This document shows positions 21,641-32,695 of a stretch of 64,000 nucleotides of DNA, one piece after another. The stretch's first letter is position 1. Every line of letters starts with the position of its first letter. Below the pieces are notes generated by a model, which worked only from the letters and a program-made list of their open reading frames with translations, ran no database searches and had not been told where the DNA came from. Source of the DNA: Sabethes cyaneus. Taxonomy: Eukaryota; Arthropoda; Insecta; Diptera; Culicidae. The position numbers and the translations under genes were made by a program. Location of the stretch: positions 59,209,449 through 59,273,448 of the forward strand of contig NC_071355.1 in the NCBI RefSeq assembly GCF_943734655.1. The letters are read 5' to 3'.

Positions 21641-21899
21641 TAATGAATATTCGGCGATTTTTACCTCCCAATGCTGAAACTTTCACCGACGTGAAAGTAG
21701 GGATGGGAATCGGAAGTCAAAATATCGATATTTTTTATCGCGATATATCCGACCGATCCGATATAGACTACAGCAGGTCCTCGAATAAGGCGGTCGGTGG
21801 TGCTGTACGTACACAGCGATTTCTTAGTTGCTCATTAACCAATAAAGTTGATTTTTGGTAATCAGTGTCATTTCTTTAGCAAAATTGTTTATCTTTATA

Positions 21900-23188
21900 G
21901 GGTAAAGAATTAGTTTTAAGCAGTCTAAGCGGGTCACTGATTGTTTTACCTTATTACAAGCGATGGGTTGACTAAGTGGGGGATATCAGCATACCAATCT
22001 TCTTGCTATCTTTAGTTCTTCAAGCTGTTACCATTGGAAGACACTATTGTTGAGCTAAACTTTTGATTTTTCGCTTTAAAAGTTGGAGCGGCGGAACTAA
22101 TTTTGAACAGACCGAACTCATTTTCACCCGCAAGGTGCTTTTTTAAGCAATCCTGAAACCTGAATTTTTTTACGTCCCCTTAAAAAATCCCTCGAACTTT
22201 TCCCCCTATTCAGTAAGTTCGCGTTCCTATCCGCGACCTACTAATCGGCATCTGATGCGTAATCGGCATAGCGTATCGGCATAGATGCGTAAAATGCCAT
22301 CTGTCTAAATTGTTTATCGGGGCATACACTCACCGCACCGTTCGGCAAACGGTATTCGTCGTCTCTTTTATTCTCTGGTGTTCTTATGGGAAACTGCGAG
22401 TTTGACGTCTCACTCGTTGTTCATAAGGATGGTGGGAGAACAAAAGAGGTAAACATATAGCAGTACAAACGATCCGACTCAGAACAGTGTTGTCAAAGCA
22501 AATAACATTGAAACACATCGTTGCTTTATTAAATCACTGAGAAAATCTTCGAAAATTATTGAAAAAGCTGTCTTTTGTGTTGTTTTTAATAAAGAAAAAT
22601 TAATTATGAACATACATTTCTCTTGAAAGTATTGAACAACGTTTTCACCATAGGAGGTTTCAGTTAATTTCAAACTTAAGATTCTTATTTCCAGAACCGA
22701 AACAGTGTCTTGGCAACACGATAGTTCATCAGTTGTGCTGCAGCTGCTGCTAGTGGTGAACAGGTTCCGTCAATTCAGAATTTGTTTTCAGTTTTGTTAG
22801 AAAATAATAAAACTTTTGGCTAGTGACAAAGCCTTAGATAATAGAAAAAAAGTGACTGAATAATATGGTATGTGACAATTGAGTGCTTGACTTTCAGAGT
22901 GGTTGTAATCAGTGCTGAAAATTTGATGAATTCGTTAGTAGCGAGGTGGCGATTGCTGAAGAGCAGCTGAAAAATGTACGTTTTTGGACAACAATTTTTA
23001 ATTCATCATATTTCTTGTCGGAAACTCAGTAAATTGTGTTTGTGTGAATCAAATGTATGGTAAAGTGATTTGTGAAGATGATCCTATCAAAAGATTTTGA
23101 AAATATGAATAAAAAAGTGCATTTTCGGATCATTTATGTTCATTAAAATGATTAAAATAGGTAACACTGCTTAACTCGTTCCTTACCC
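21900..23188 (+). mobile_element. TA-flanked 1.29-kb element, left member of an inverted pair
   Basis: The ends are GGGTAAAGAATTAG and, reversed, GGGTAAGGAACGAG, flanked by TA (21898-21899 and 23189-23190). The inverted ends also share TTAAGCAG. No intact frame of any length was found. A near-identical copy in opposite orientation is at 29677-30958. TA target use fits Tc1/mariner-type mobilisation, but the superfamily is not proved. Confidence 0.75.
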
Positions 23189-24154
23189 TATTTTCTATAA
23201 CATTGCCGAAGAAATTTTAGGGACAAGTGGAACCCATACAAGTTCATAGTAAGCTTTAAGCTTTAAGATGAAGCGCTGATTTCATAAATCCGCTTGCCCC
23301 ATTTTACCCCATGGGCTCGTGAAGCTATGGAAATTTAAAGCTTGAATATGCGCTAACTCAGCAAGTAAAGATTCTAGAGATTAGCGGTCTTCTGCAAAAC
23401 ATGTATTTTTAAAGCTTCGATAATTGCCTAGAACATTGTATTCTTGTAAAATGCAACCAACAAAAGCTAAGTACGAAAAACCAGTTTTTAAAGCATTTTT
23501 AAAGAATGTGGCCTGTAGTTCAGCACTCGATAAAGATAGAAATTTTGTTTCTTCAGCAAAGTTGCTTGTTTTTATAATGTTTACAACTTTTCTGAAGAAA
23601 CTATGACTATATTTCTTAACACAAAAAAGTTATTTTTTTATATTTATTATAGCAAGCGATGACTAACCTTTGACAGTTTTAGATTAATGGGGATATTCAT
23701 ACGAACAAAAGTGCTAAAGATATGCTAAAGATAAATGATAAAATGAAAACAAGAGACACTAAGAAAAAAGTTCCACCCTTTTCGCCCTTTTGGACTCCTG
23801 TGCGTTGGGTGTTGAGCACCACCCATCGCCTTATTCGGTGGATTCCTTTATAGCAAATATTTCGCAACCAAAGTATTAATACCTCGATTCGCCGATATCG
23901 GAGCCCGAAATATATGGAAGGTTATCAAATAAGGGTGTCTCACATCAAATTGCGACACGGAAAAAACGCTCTAGAAAATTACCTAGTTGACCTAAGCTTT
24001 TCAAACTTTCAGACAATGAAATATAACCGATTAGTAAGCCTTTGGTGTATTTATTTCTGAAGTTTTTGGAGCGTCTTAGTAGAATACGAAACCTAAAAAT
24101 AAAAAATAAGAAAACTTATCCAATTTAATTCTACTATGTGTATTTTATTCAATG

Positions 24155-24194
24155 ACCGATACGTATTTCGCCTACGACTTGCAGGCTTCGTCAG
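24155..24194 (-). ncRNA. hammerhead-ribozyme-like motif
   Basis: On the minus strand the order is CTGACGA, an extra A, stem II GCCTGC/GTAGGC with loop AAGTC, then GAAA, then TACGTATC. This matches the hammerhead core CUGANGA - stem II - GAA - stem III - UH. Stem III would be AUAC/GUAU with no loop, so it would need to pair between two molecules, as reported for the minimal hammerheads of Penelope-like elements and retrozymes. Stem I (GACA against GGUC) has only three good pairs with a G-A at its base. Activity is not shown. Confidence 0.45.
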
Positions 24195-24244
24195 TGTCTG
24201 TTTTCGAACTTCGAAGTTCGAATTTCATTCCGTTTCAATACCAT

Positions 24245-24445
24245 AACCCGCCCAGTTAGCTTCAAGGTACGATGTTGGTCTAACAAGCCAGTCGTCGTAT
24301 GTTCGAATCTCGGCTAGGCGGTGCTGCTAGATAGAGTCAGTAGGGTTGTCCGTCGGCTGTGAAGTCTGTAAAGAAGGGTAATGTCTAAAGACGGTTATGC
24401 CCAAGGCTTTGCTTTTTACTATAACCGTATGCTCGAACCTTAGGC
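24245..24445 (+). mobile_element. tRNA-derived SINE, copy 4
   Basis: The most complete + strand copy: head TTGGTCTAACAAGCCAG, B box TGTTCGAATCTC at about 24300, then a body with GAAGTCTGTAAAGAAGGG and a 3' part with GTTATGCCCAAGGC. It sits within the defective DD37E element. Confidence 0.65.
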
Positions 24446-24480
24446 TTAACTCCACTCATAAGGTTCTGTACAACATCTAG

Positions 24481-25110
24481 CTACAGCTTCTTCTGTATGG
24501 AAACCCACTTTTTCTTCATTTCTTTGTCAGATTTGACTTGGGATGCTTCCGTAGTGCCTGCTTCATAATAGTTCAGTATTTTTCGATGGACCTTAGTTCC
24601 GGTGCGTTGGGGGCGTTCATGTTCTTGGGTACTGTTGGATTCGTACCACTCCAGGGCATCCTTTGAAGAGTGGCACGAAGCTAAATCCGACCTGAAGTTT
24701 GCAGGGCCCTTTTGCTGCTTCAACAGAAGAAGCAAACGCTTCTGTAGACACTCATTGAGGTAGATTTGCTCGTTTACAGTCCCGGTAGTCACGAACGGCG
24801 CACTCCATTTGCTACATGAGCAGATCGCTTGCCATATCATGTATTTCTTGGCAAACTTTGAAAGTTTCTGCTTCCTTATTTCCTCGGGAATATCAGACTT
24901 GTGCTGGGCGGAACATCAAACTTGTGCTGGAAGCTCCCGATTCACAGTTGAGTGCACGATTCCGAGTTTTTTTTGCCGATGTCCCGATAAGGCAGTTGAG
25001 GATTTTCCAGTTGCTTGCGCAAAATCAACTCGCGACGTTGCTTTTCGGGGACGCTATTTTTCCAATTTTCGAAAAACTGACAGCGATAAATATACAGTGT
25101 AAACAATACG
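24481..25110 (-). pseudogene. broken DD37E transposase (ITmD37E-like)
   Basis: From right to left, the N-terminal helix-turn-helix piece (RELILRKQLENPQLPYRDIG) is at about 24970-25050. A large internal deletion follows. The C-terminal half (MIWQAICSCSKWSAPFVTTG, then DLASCHSSKDALEWYE) is at 24670-24840. After a frameshift the motif NAPNAPELRSIEKY is found, with its usual Trp replaced by a stop. The D of DLASCH and the E of SIEKY are 35 residues apart as read. Two residues seem lost in the frameshift zone, which would restore the 37-residue spacing of the mosquito ITmD37E family. It cannot make an active enzyme. Confidence 0.75.
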
Positions 25111-25958
25111 CTCTAAACTACTTCTAATCAAATTTTCAAGAGAAAATACTTATTGGGTAATTTTCTGCAGCGTTTTTCCGTGATTCAATTTGATGTGCGA
25201 CACCCTTTAGAAACAAAAAAAAAAAAAGATTGCTGAAAAGATAGAAAAACTAATACATTAATCAGTTTGGGATTCTTTGTCCTTTGACACTAAAACAAGT
25301 CATGGCTTAGAAATGTTTTTGAACCGCACTCACTTAACTCAAATTTGGTTTAGTTAAATTATCTTTTTGTTTGTAGTAAAACACATGGATTAAGATTTAT
25401 TATGAAATGGGGTAACCGAAAATTAGGTTTCAATTAGTAGGTGGTATTAAAAAAAACTCAGTGTCAGTCATAGTTGGCCTAACTCATGATATATGAAAGA
25501 GGTTTCATTGCTGAATGTATTTCCTAACTTTTTAGACGTGAAAATTTTCTATAAATAATTACCAACTGCTGATACTATACAGCGCAAATTCTCACTACAA
25601 AAGCCATGACTGTGATATACGCAACTTCATTGGTGATCCTTAGCCTTCACTCAAATGAACTTCCTTCCAGTATCGCAGCGCGGGCTGCGATGAACGGTAT
25701 CTCACGGTTTTGGCGCGCTGGATGCAATAGCAACCGACCGGTTGATTTGGCTCCGGCCGCTAGGAATTCACCCGGTAGTACACAGTACTAACAGTACCGG
25801 TGAAAACTGGTTCATTTTGCCGGCAAGAAAGGAGCCCAATGACGGTAGCATACCGTCGTCACTGCTGGCTGGCTGTGGGGAACAGGAGCAATCAGACATC
25901 AAGCTATCTGCGGCAAGGCTAGCAGCGTAGATAAGTATCCAAGATCAGTTTCAACGGT

Positions 25959-25993
25959 TCAGTTATCGTCGGATGGTTGAACCGGTCGGTTGT
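25959..25993 (+). promoter_or_regulatory. candidate initiator + DPE core promoter
   Basis: TCAGTT at 25959-25964 matches the arthropod initiator with the start A at 25961. GGTTGT at 25988-25993 matches the downstream promoter element RGWYVT exactly at +28 to +33. There is no TATA box about 30 bases upstream. The exact spacing is what makes it worth listing. The surrounding DNA (25650-26540) is richer in GC than its neighbours and shows no transposon features. Confidence 0.4.
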
Positions 25994-26532
25994 CGGTTGG
26001 TCGCAGGTGCGGTCGCAGTAGCGTTCGATCGAGTCCGTGATGGTCATTTCCTGTCTGTTGAAAGCAAAGGATGTGGAACATACAGCTGCAAAATGGACAG
26101 TGAACCGCAAAATACAGTGTGTCTAATTGAATCATAGTGTGAAAACAGATGTGAGCAACCCTCCATCAACAAGTGGATAAAGTGTTTCCGAATTGGGTGG
26201 AGCGATTTTATATTCAAATTGTTATAAGTGTTGAGAAGGAAGTTGACAAGTTGCTGTGCGAACGTGACAGGTTTGCATGTTTCTGCACCCGCACCGAATC
26301 AAGTGCTGCGAAGAGTCGTTGTTGTGAAAATATCCTAGACGAGGAAAGATAACAATAGAAGAAGCAAGTAGCCGATTTTGCACATTCTTTAAGGACGTAC
26401 TAGCCGAAAGCGGATGTGTGCATTGGATGTTGCTGTTGCAAACAACTCTGGTAGAAAATGAATCGAGTGGAAGTGTATTCTGTGATGTGTGCTTTCTGAC
26501 AGGATGTTAAAACCAGACGAAACGAGAAGATT
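25961..26532 (+). other. possible non-coding 5' UTR exon
   Basis: If the promoter above is used, the transcript would run to a good donor, ATT/GTGAGTGA, at 26533. The segment has phrases common in insect 5' leaders (repeated CAGTGTG, GTGAAAACAG), no long frame and no repeat match elsewhere in the window. The coding exons would have to lie further on, possibly beyond the window. This is an inference. Confidence 0.25.
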
Positions 26533-27030
26533 GTGAGTGATGGCATACGTGGATAAAAAATTCGAAGAACTGTGCTTTTTTTGATCGTTGTGCAAGCTTA
26601 TAGACGGGGGTGATTACCTGCTTGGATGGCTCAATAATAATATGGCCTAGATATTTGAAACTTTGGTGTTATTGTATGCTATGCTTGAAATAATTTAGTT
26701 GCACATGGATTTACGCAAATTTCATCTATTGACTCCAAGAAGATACCGAAGCTGCTCAAATACCCGTCATCCCCAATACGTTAGTATGATTCAATGTTTC
26801 AATTAACTATCTAGATGATTCTAGATGGTTTGGATTTATTCTGTGTCGCTTTTCATGATAATATCCCAAAACTATTTTTTGTTTTCCATCAAGCAGATTT
26901 TCTTTGGTAATTGTTGCAGAAGAATATTCCGAATTTTAATGTTTTTATGATTGTTTTAGTGGATTACGACAATCAAATTAATTAAAACTTTTTCACGATT
27001 AAATTCTACTGTTAATTTTTTTCGTGCCAG

Positions 27031-27060
27031 ATACGCATTTCGCCTAATTTTATCCTTCAG
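27031..27060 (-). ncRNA. degenerate hammerhead-like motif
   Basis: The minus strand reads CTGAAGGATAAAATTAGGCG then AAATGCGTATC, aligning with the motif at 24155-24194 including TAGGCGAAAT(A/G)CGTATC. The 3' neighbour of both also shares AAATTCTACT. CUGAAGG breaks the CUGANGA core, so this copy should be inactive. Confidence 0.35.
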
Positions 27061-27064
27061 TTGG

Positions 27065-27335
27065 GTCACCCCTGCGAAATGGTACTTTCCACGAAAAGAT
27101 TTTCCGTGAAATGGTACATCCACGGTTATTTCAAAGTAGTTGTGGTAACTGAGTTATGACTAATTTCAGCCGTAATCCGGTTGCTTCAACTAAATGGACT
27201 TAAAGTGTGCTACTTGGGTCCTGCGTAAGGTTTTTCGCGAAATGATATTCTGCGAAACTTTATATTCCGCGTTATGGTCAACCGAGAATTGGTGTTTCGC
27301 AAAATGGAATTCGGCGAAATGGTTTGTAATGATGG
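27065..27335 (+). repeat. degenerate GCGAAATGGTA-type repeat
   Basis: The words CTGCGAAATGGTAC, CCGTGAAATGGTAC, TCGCGAAATGATATT, TTCGCAAAATGGAATTC and GGCGAAATGG recur at irregular spacing. It looks like an old simple repeat of about 12-14 bases. The hammerhead-like motif next to it ends at its left border. Confidence 0.5.
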
Positions 27336-27843
27336 CGAATATTTAAATGCTATCCGCTAAGCTATATTTTATCAGGCTAAGCAACGGAAGGCGTTGTTTT
27401 CTACTTTACTGTGAGGAAAATTTGTATATTAAAACACCCATGAACTCCTCAGAAACTTGCAAAACTCGAGATCGTGACAAAGGTCATCCGAGATTCACGA
27501 TTTATGTACAACGCAGTTTAACTTGTGGCAATACGAAATTTTTCGGGTCAGCTAGTTACTTAATAAAATTTCGGGCCAAAATAAGCTTTTGAGAAGCCGG
27601 GCCCCACCATCAGATTACTTATAGGCACGTCAGTGATTCTACAGTGAGTTCAGATTTTGAAGTGTGTGCATACGAGGTTGTTTCCATTTCTGTTTTCCTC
27701 TAACCGTGTTCATGCTATTTTGCCAACATCGAGCAATACCGATATTACCGAGCAATAATAAGTTTTAATTTTTAAATTGAAGGTAGTAAACGAAAGTTTG
27801 TTCTGTGTTTGCAAGATGATACTCTTAAAGAAAAGATTTTATA

Positions 27844-29228
27844 GAGTAAAGAGGGGTAAAAGTACGATGTGGGTAAAAGTGCGATTCAATAATTTATCGG
27901 TGTAGATTCTGATTAAATTGACTACATTGGCATGGATGGGTTACTACTTTGACAACTTGAATGTAATGTAAATTTTGGTTACTTACAAAGCATAATCGCT
28001 GAGTTATGTGCAAATGTTATTTTAGAGCGATTTTGATGTAATTTTTCGTTATACGGCAAATACGATATCAACAGGAGGATATTACTAGTCGAAAATTTGT
28101 AGCAGCGTTTTACATCACTCACATATGAGGGGGTTAGAAGGAAAGGGGTGTAAGTGACAAAATTGAAAAAATCGAGATAATGATAGGAAACGATACTTTG
28201 AGCATGGTTTTATGCATGCTAGAAAATTCATGTCAAAATTTTACCGTTTAATGACTTTTTTAGAAACATGAAAAAAAAGCAAAATAAAAGTTGGGTTTCG
28301 CTTGGAAGGAAAGTGGTGTGTAAGTGCAAATAACATTTTCAAAAATGTCTTATATCTCCCAAAAATTATGAAATGCTTTTCCAAGATTTCAATAAAAATT
28401 AATAAAGTGAAGTTAACAGAACCATAGTGCGCCATTAGTTTTGTATTTTAACCTGACGAATTTTCTAGCTGACTTCTAGCTTAACTTTGGATCCGATTTT
28501 CTCGAAATATACTTTTTGTCACTTACACCCCTTTCCTTCTGAGCGACTCATATCTCTTTTGAAAATACGGTGAAAAGAATTTTCAAAATATATTTCGCTT
28601 TTCCGTAATTTGATCTAACCCCGTCAAGCGCCTAGCGGGGTAAAAGTGCGATTCACGGACGGGGCAAAAGTGCGATTCAAGGACTAGGCAAAAATGTATA
28701 TCTAATTATATACAGCTTTAGGCACTACATTACAGATACTAGAAATGGAAGATCTGCAGGAAACTGTGTGCTCTTCAGATGTTAGCCGAAGGAAAACAAT
28801 GTTTTTTCGCTGATGAAACAAAAAACAAACGTTTGGAAAAGTTTCGATCTAACGGGGGCTGCAATACACCAGCGCTTAATAGGAAAGGTGCAAATTGAGA
28901 ATATTCCTTACCGAAAAATACCGCAGATTGACGATAATATGGTTTTGTTAGCCACTGCTGTGCTAATTTCATGGATTCGAGCTTCGCACTTTTGCCCCGC
29001 GGTATTCGAACTTTTGCCCCGCTAGTGGGGTAAAAGTGCGAATCGGCACTGGATCAGAAGAAAGAAGAATTTATTTTGCAAAACACTATTGTCGCAGATG
29101 CTTTATAGTTGAAAGTGAAGACATTGAGTTACTGCATCACTATAAAATATATTATGTTGTGGTCCTTCTTTATATCTCACGAAAATTGATGATAACTTCA
29201 AACATCGCACTTATGCCCCGCCCTACTC
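27844..29228. mobile_element. TA-flanked element with iterated GGGGTAAAAGTGCGA motifs
   Basis: Inverted ends GAGTAAAGAGGGGTAAAAGT and GAGTAGGGCGGGGCATAAGT are flanked by TA (27842-27843 and 29229-29230), giving 1385 bp. Inside, GGGGTAAAAGTGCGA or its complement recurs at about 27853, 28638, 28658, 28984, 29010 and 29030. No intact frame. It lies between the two inverted 1.28-kb elements. Confidence 0.65.
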
Positions 29229-29676
29229 TATTCTGCGTACGTTCGAAATACTGATTCTAGACATTACTTTGTTCAGTTTATTATAATAAAATAGTATTAA
29301 TAGTTCTAATACGGTATAAGGGGAATGACATCTGCAGTATTATTATTGAATTGCATACTTTCTTTTTTAGCAACTTCCCCCTAATGACAGAAATCTCGGA
29401 AAAAATATGCAGTTTTCACCCAACTCAGTTTCTAGTTTCTTGCTTACGTGGATATTTAGTAATAGCCATTTACTTAATCGTCAAGACGATCTGATTTTGT
29501 GTTTTAAGAGTTCTATTTTTATCCTAATGCGGTTTTTACACTGCAATTAAATAATCATTATATTTTACGTACGGTAGACAAATAAAACTTTTTCCACTGC
29601 CTTCAGCTTACGTTCATCTGCAGTAGATACTTTATTTCTATTCAATGTCAAGAGAATTTGATGACAATATTAACTA

Positions 29677-30958
29677 GGGTAAGGAACGAGTTAAGCAGTG
29701 TTACCTATTTTAATCAGTTGAACATAAATGAGCCGAAAATGCATTTTTTTATTCATATTTTCAAAATCTTTTGATAGGATCATCTTCACAAATCACTTAA
29801 CCATACATTTGATTCACACAAACACAATTTATTGGGTTTCCGACAAGAAATATGATGAATTAAAAATTGTTGCCCAAAAACGTACATTTTTCAGCTGCTC
29901 TTCAGCAATCGCCACCTTGCTACTGACGAATTCATCAAATTTTCAGCACTGATTACAACCACTCTGAAAGTCAAGCACTCAATTGTCACATACCATATTA
30001 TTCAGTCTCTTTTTTTCTATTATCTAAGGCTTTGTCACTAGCCGAAAGTTTTATTATTTTCTAACAAAACTGAAAACAAATTCTGAATTGATGGAACCTG
30101 TTCACCAGTAGCAGCAGCTGCAGCACAACTGATGAACTATCGTGTTGCCAAGATACTGTTTCGGTTCTGGAAATAAGAATTTTAAGTTTGAAATTAACTG
30201 AAACCTCCTATGGTGAAAACGTGGTTCAATACTTTTAAGACAAATGTATGTTCATAATTAATTTTTCTTTATTAAAAACAACACAAAAGACAGCTTTTTC
30301 AATAATTTTCGAAGATTTTCTCAGTGATTTAATGAAGCAACGATGTGTTTCAATGTTATTTGCTTTGACAACACTGTTCTAAAGTTAGATCGTGTGCACT
30401 TCTATGTTTGCCTCTTTTGTTCTCCCACCATCCTTATGAACAGCGAGTGAGACGTCAAACTCGCAGTTTCCCATAAGAACACCAGAGAATAAAAGAGACG
30501 ACGAATACCGTTTGCCGAACGGTGCGGTGAGTGTATGCCCCGATAAACAATTTAGACAGATGGCATTTTACGCATATGCCGATACTCTATGCCGATTACG
30601 CATCAGATGCCGATTAGTAGGTCGCGGATAGGAACGCGAACTTACTGAATAGGGGGAAAAGTTCGAGGGATTTTTTAACGGGACGTAAAAAAATTCAGAT
30701 TTCAGGATTGCTGAAAACAACACCCTGCGGGTGAAAATGGGTTCGGTGTGTTCAAAATTAGTTCCACCGCTCCAACTTTTAAAGCGAAAAATCATAAGTT
30801 TAGCTCAACAATAGTGTCTTCCAATGGTAACAGCTTGAAGAACTAAAGATAGCAAGAAGATTGGTATGCTGATATCCCCCACTTAGTCAACCCATCGCTT
30901 GTAATAAGGTAAAACAATCAGTGACCCGCTTAGACTGCTTAAAACTAGTTCTTTACCC
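29677..30958 (-). mobile_element. TA-flanked 1.28-kb element, right member of an inverted pair
   Basis: Reverse-complement copy of 21900-23188, 1282 against 1289 bp, with only scattered differences visible. It has its own TA flanks (29675-29676 and 30959-30960), so it inserted independently or was duplicated with its flank. Confidence 0.75.
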
Positions 30959-31115
30959 TATATGTGTCAGTCCTTGGCATCCTATTTTAAGTGAAAACAA
31001 ATTTATACTTGAGAATCATCGCTACCTGTTCTTATTTTGGAATAAACACTTGAATCGCTGAACTTTACGGCGATTTTACCGGAGCGTCGTTATTTCAAAG
31101 TTTTTTTTTGTTTAG

Positions 31116-31236
31116 ATTATAGTAACTTTAACCAGCTTTGGGTCATTCGTGATTTCTGCGGGGTTGGGATTTGAACCCGGGTCCTCGGCATGAGAGGCGT
31201 GAATGCTAACCACTACGCCGGGACTGACCCCACCAC
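31116..31236 (-). mobile_element. short tRNA-derived SINE with about 20-bp target duplication
   Basis: On the minus strand a tRNA-like head starts GGGTCAGTCCCGGCGTAGTG, with A box GGCGTAGTGGTTAGC and a near-perfect B box GGGTTCAAATCCC. It is followed by a short tail. The insert is flanked by TTCAAAGTTTT...TTGTTTAG at 31094-31115 and 31237-31256, a long duplication typical of LINE-driven insertion. The anticodon loop (TCATGCC) is not that of a normal tRNA, so I call it a SINE rather than a tRNA gene. Confidence 0.65.
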
Positions 31237-31286
31237 TTCAAAGTTTTATTGTTTAGGAAGGTGTATGTTTATTTACAGCTGATATA

Positions 31287-31970
31287 GGGTTTATTCTTAA
31301 TTTCCGTCGTAGTAAGGAAAGCCACTCTAATTTTCATCATTTCTTAGGTGGATTTAATTAATACTCCAAAAGCTCTGCTACTGATTTGACTAAATCACAC
31401 TTACCTTTCGATCCGTGCCCTTTGAATTCACTAAAAAGCGATTAATAAAGCATTTGATTGAAATTACGCAACTGACTTTATATCTTAAATTTGTCGTACC
31501 ATTTTAAAATCTGTCCATCAAAATTTTTCATCGTCCGAACTAAAAATCACAATAATGTTTACGTAGCTAGCGCGCATGTATTTGTGTAGGACAGCATGAC
31601 AAATGTTATTCTGCAACATTTCTGTAGCTTATGCAAGTTTTCCCGGCTGCAGAATAACAAGAATGCGTTGCGTGAGTTATTTTCATTTTATGAATGACGG
31701 AAATTAAAACGATTAGTCCACATTTTCTTCTTTGTCGCACGAAAAAACGTTGGAAATTTGGCTGCTAGGAATTATTTAATGAAAAAAAGCATTTAAATAG
31801 ATCTCAGCTTACTTTGATTGATCGCGTATGAGAGGCAACAAACTAAAATATTAAGGAATAACTAATTTTGCTTTGTGTGTCATAACAATGCTGATATTTT
31901 TACATAATTTGTGTTAGATAGGACGGGAATAGGCAATTACGACGAAGCAGCAACATACCCTATTTAGTCC
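31287..31970 (+). mobile_element. TA-flanked 0.68-kb element, left member of a second inverted pair
   Basis: Starts GGGTTTATTCTTAATT and ends CAACATACCC, flanked by TA on both sides (31285-31286 and 31971-31972). The terminal inverted repeat is short (GGGT/ACCC). No coding frame. The reverse-complement copy is at 37321-37993. Confidence 0.7.
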
Positions 31971-32517
31971 AAACGGCATGCTTAGCGTATCTGGTCGTTA
32001 ACTATATGTTTAGTCTTTTGGTTATTAAAAAAACTTAAGTAAACTAAAAAATGGATTTCGATTAAAGAGTACTTGCATACACCCTGTTTCGAGCAAATAG
32101 AGGTTCTGAAAAAATTATACATGTTCAGTCACATACTCGAAGCTCAGCTGCAAATTCGGTGACACTCGAACGGGTATTTTCTTATTAGGAACAAATCTCG
32201 ATACACATGATGCGGGCGAGAACTCCACACTCGGTAGACTTACTTTCAATGGAAAGTGAAACATATTACGGAGACTGCTGCATGGTACAGAAACATAATA
32301 TGTCAGTGATATACATTCTTCACAAAAGAAAGTACAATGAACAAATTAACAGATCTTTCATTTTGATTATATTGAATGGAATTGAATAGAAGCTGCACTA
32401 CCCGTACTTAAAAATAAATGAGTCATACTTATTGTCACCTTATAGAAATTTATTTGAACTTCCATTTCATTGGGCTCTGTGTATGCAAAAGAAAATTTCG
32501 TATGCTAGCATTACATA

Positions 32518-32695
32518 CACTCAAGTACTTTGTTTTTTCGATTATTAAGAACGGGACAACCTAGGGACCATTTATTTATTTCTCAATACATTTGGGAGCG
32601 GCCCGACATTCGTTACGTAGTTTGTAAATGGTCCCTAAGTTGTACGGTTCCTGAGTAATCGAAAAAAACAAACCGTGTAAAAAAAGACTTGAGTG
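32518..32695 (+). mobile_element. palindromic MITE CACTCAAGT, copy 1
   Basis: Inverted ends CACTCAAGTAC / reversed CACTCAAGTCTTTTTTTACA, flanked by TA. The interior has CTCAATACATTTGGGAG. A second copy in the same orientation lies at 42487-42676; this copy has lost about 10 bases (TTTACACGGT) from its left arm. Confidence 0.7.

Larger units (their letters stand above)
23933..25205 (-). mobile_element. Tc1/mariner superfamily element, DD37E-like, defective
   Basis: Inverted ends of about 50 bp start AGGGTGTCTCACATCAAATT (left) and AGGGTGTCGCACATCAAATT (right, reversed) next to TA. The transposase relic between them is on the minus strand. A SINE and a hammerhead-bearing repeat have inserted between the transposase 3' end and the left terminus. 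Confidence 0.75.

Noticed and set aside
21394..21861. 155-codon frame on the + strand
   Set aside because: It runs through the degenerate TCACT repeat; the Tyr/Ser/Leu/His pattern is that of the repeat.
31138..31231. Functional tRNA gene on the minus strand
   Set aside because: A and B boxes are good, but the anticodon loop is abnormal, and a tail plus a long target duplication mark it as a SINE.
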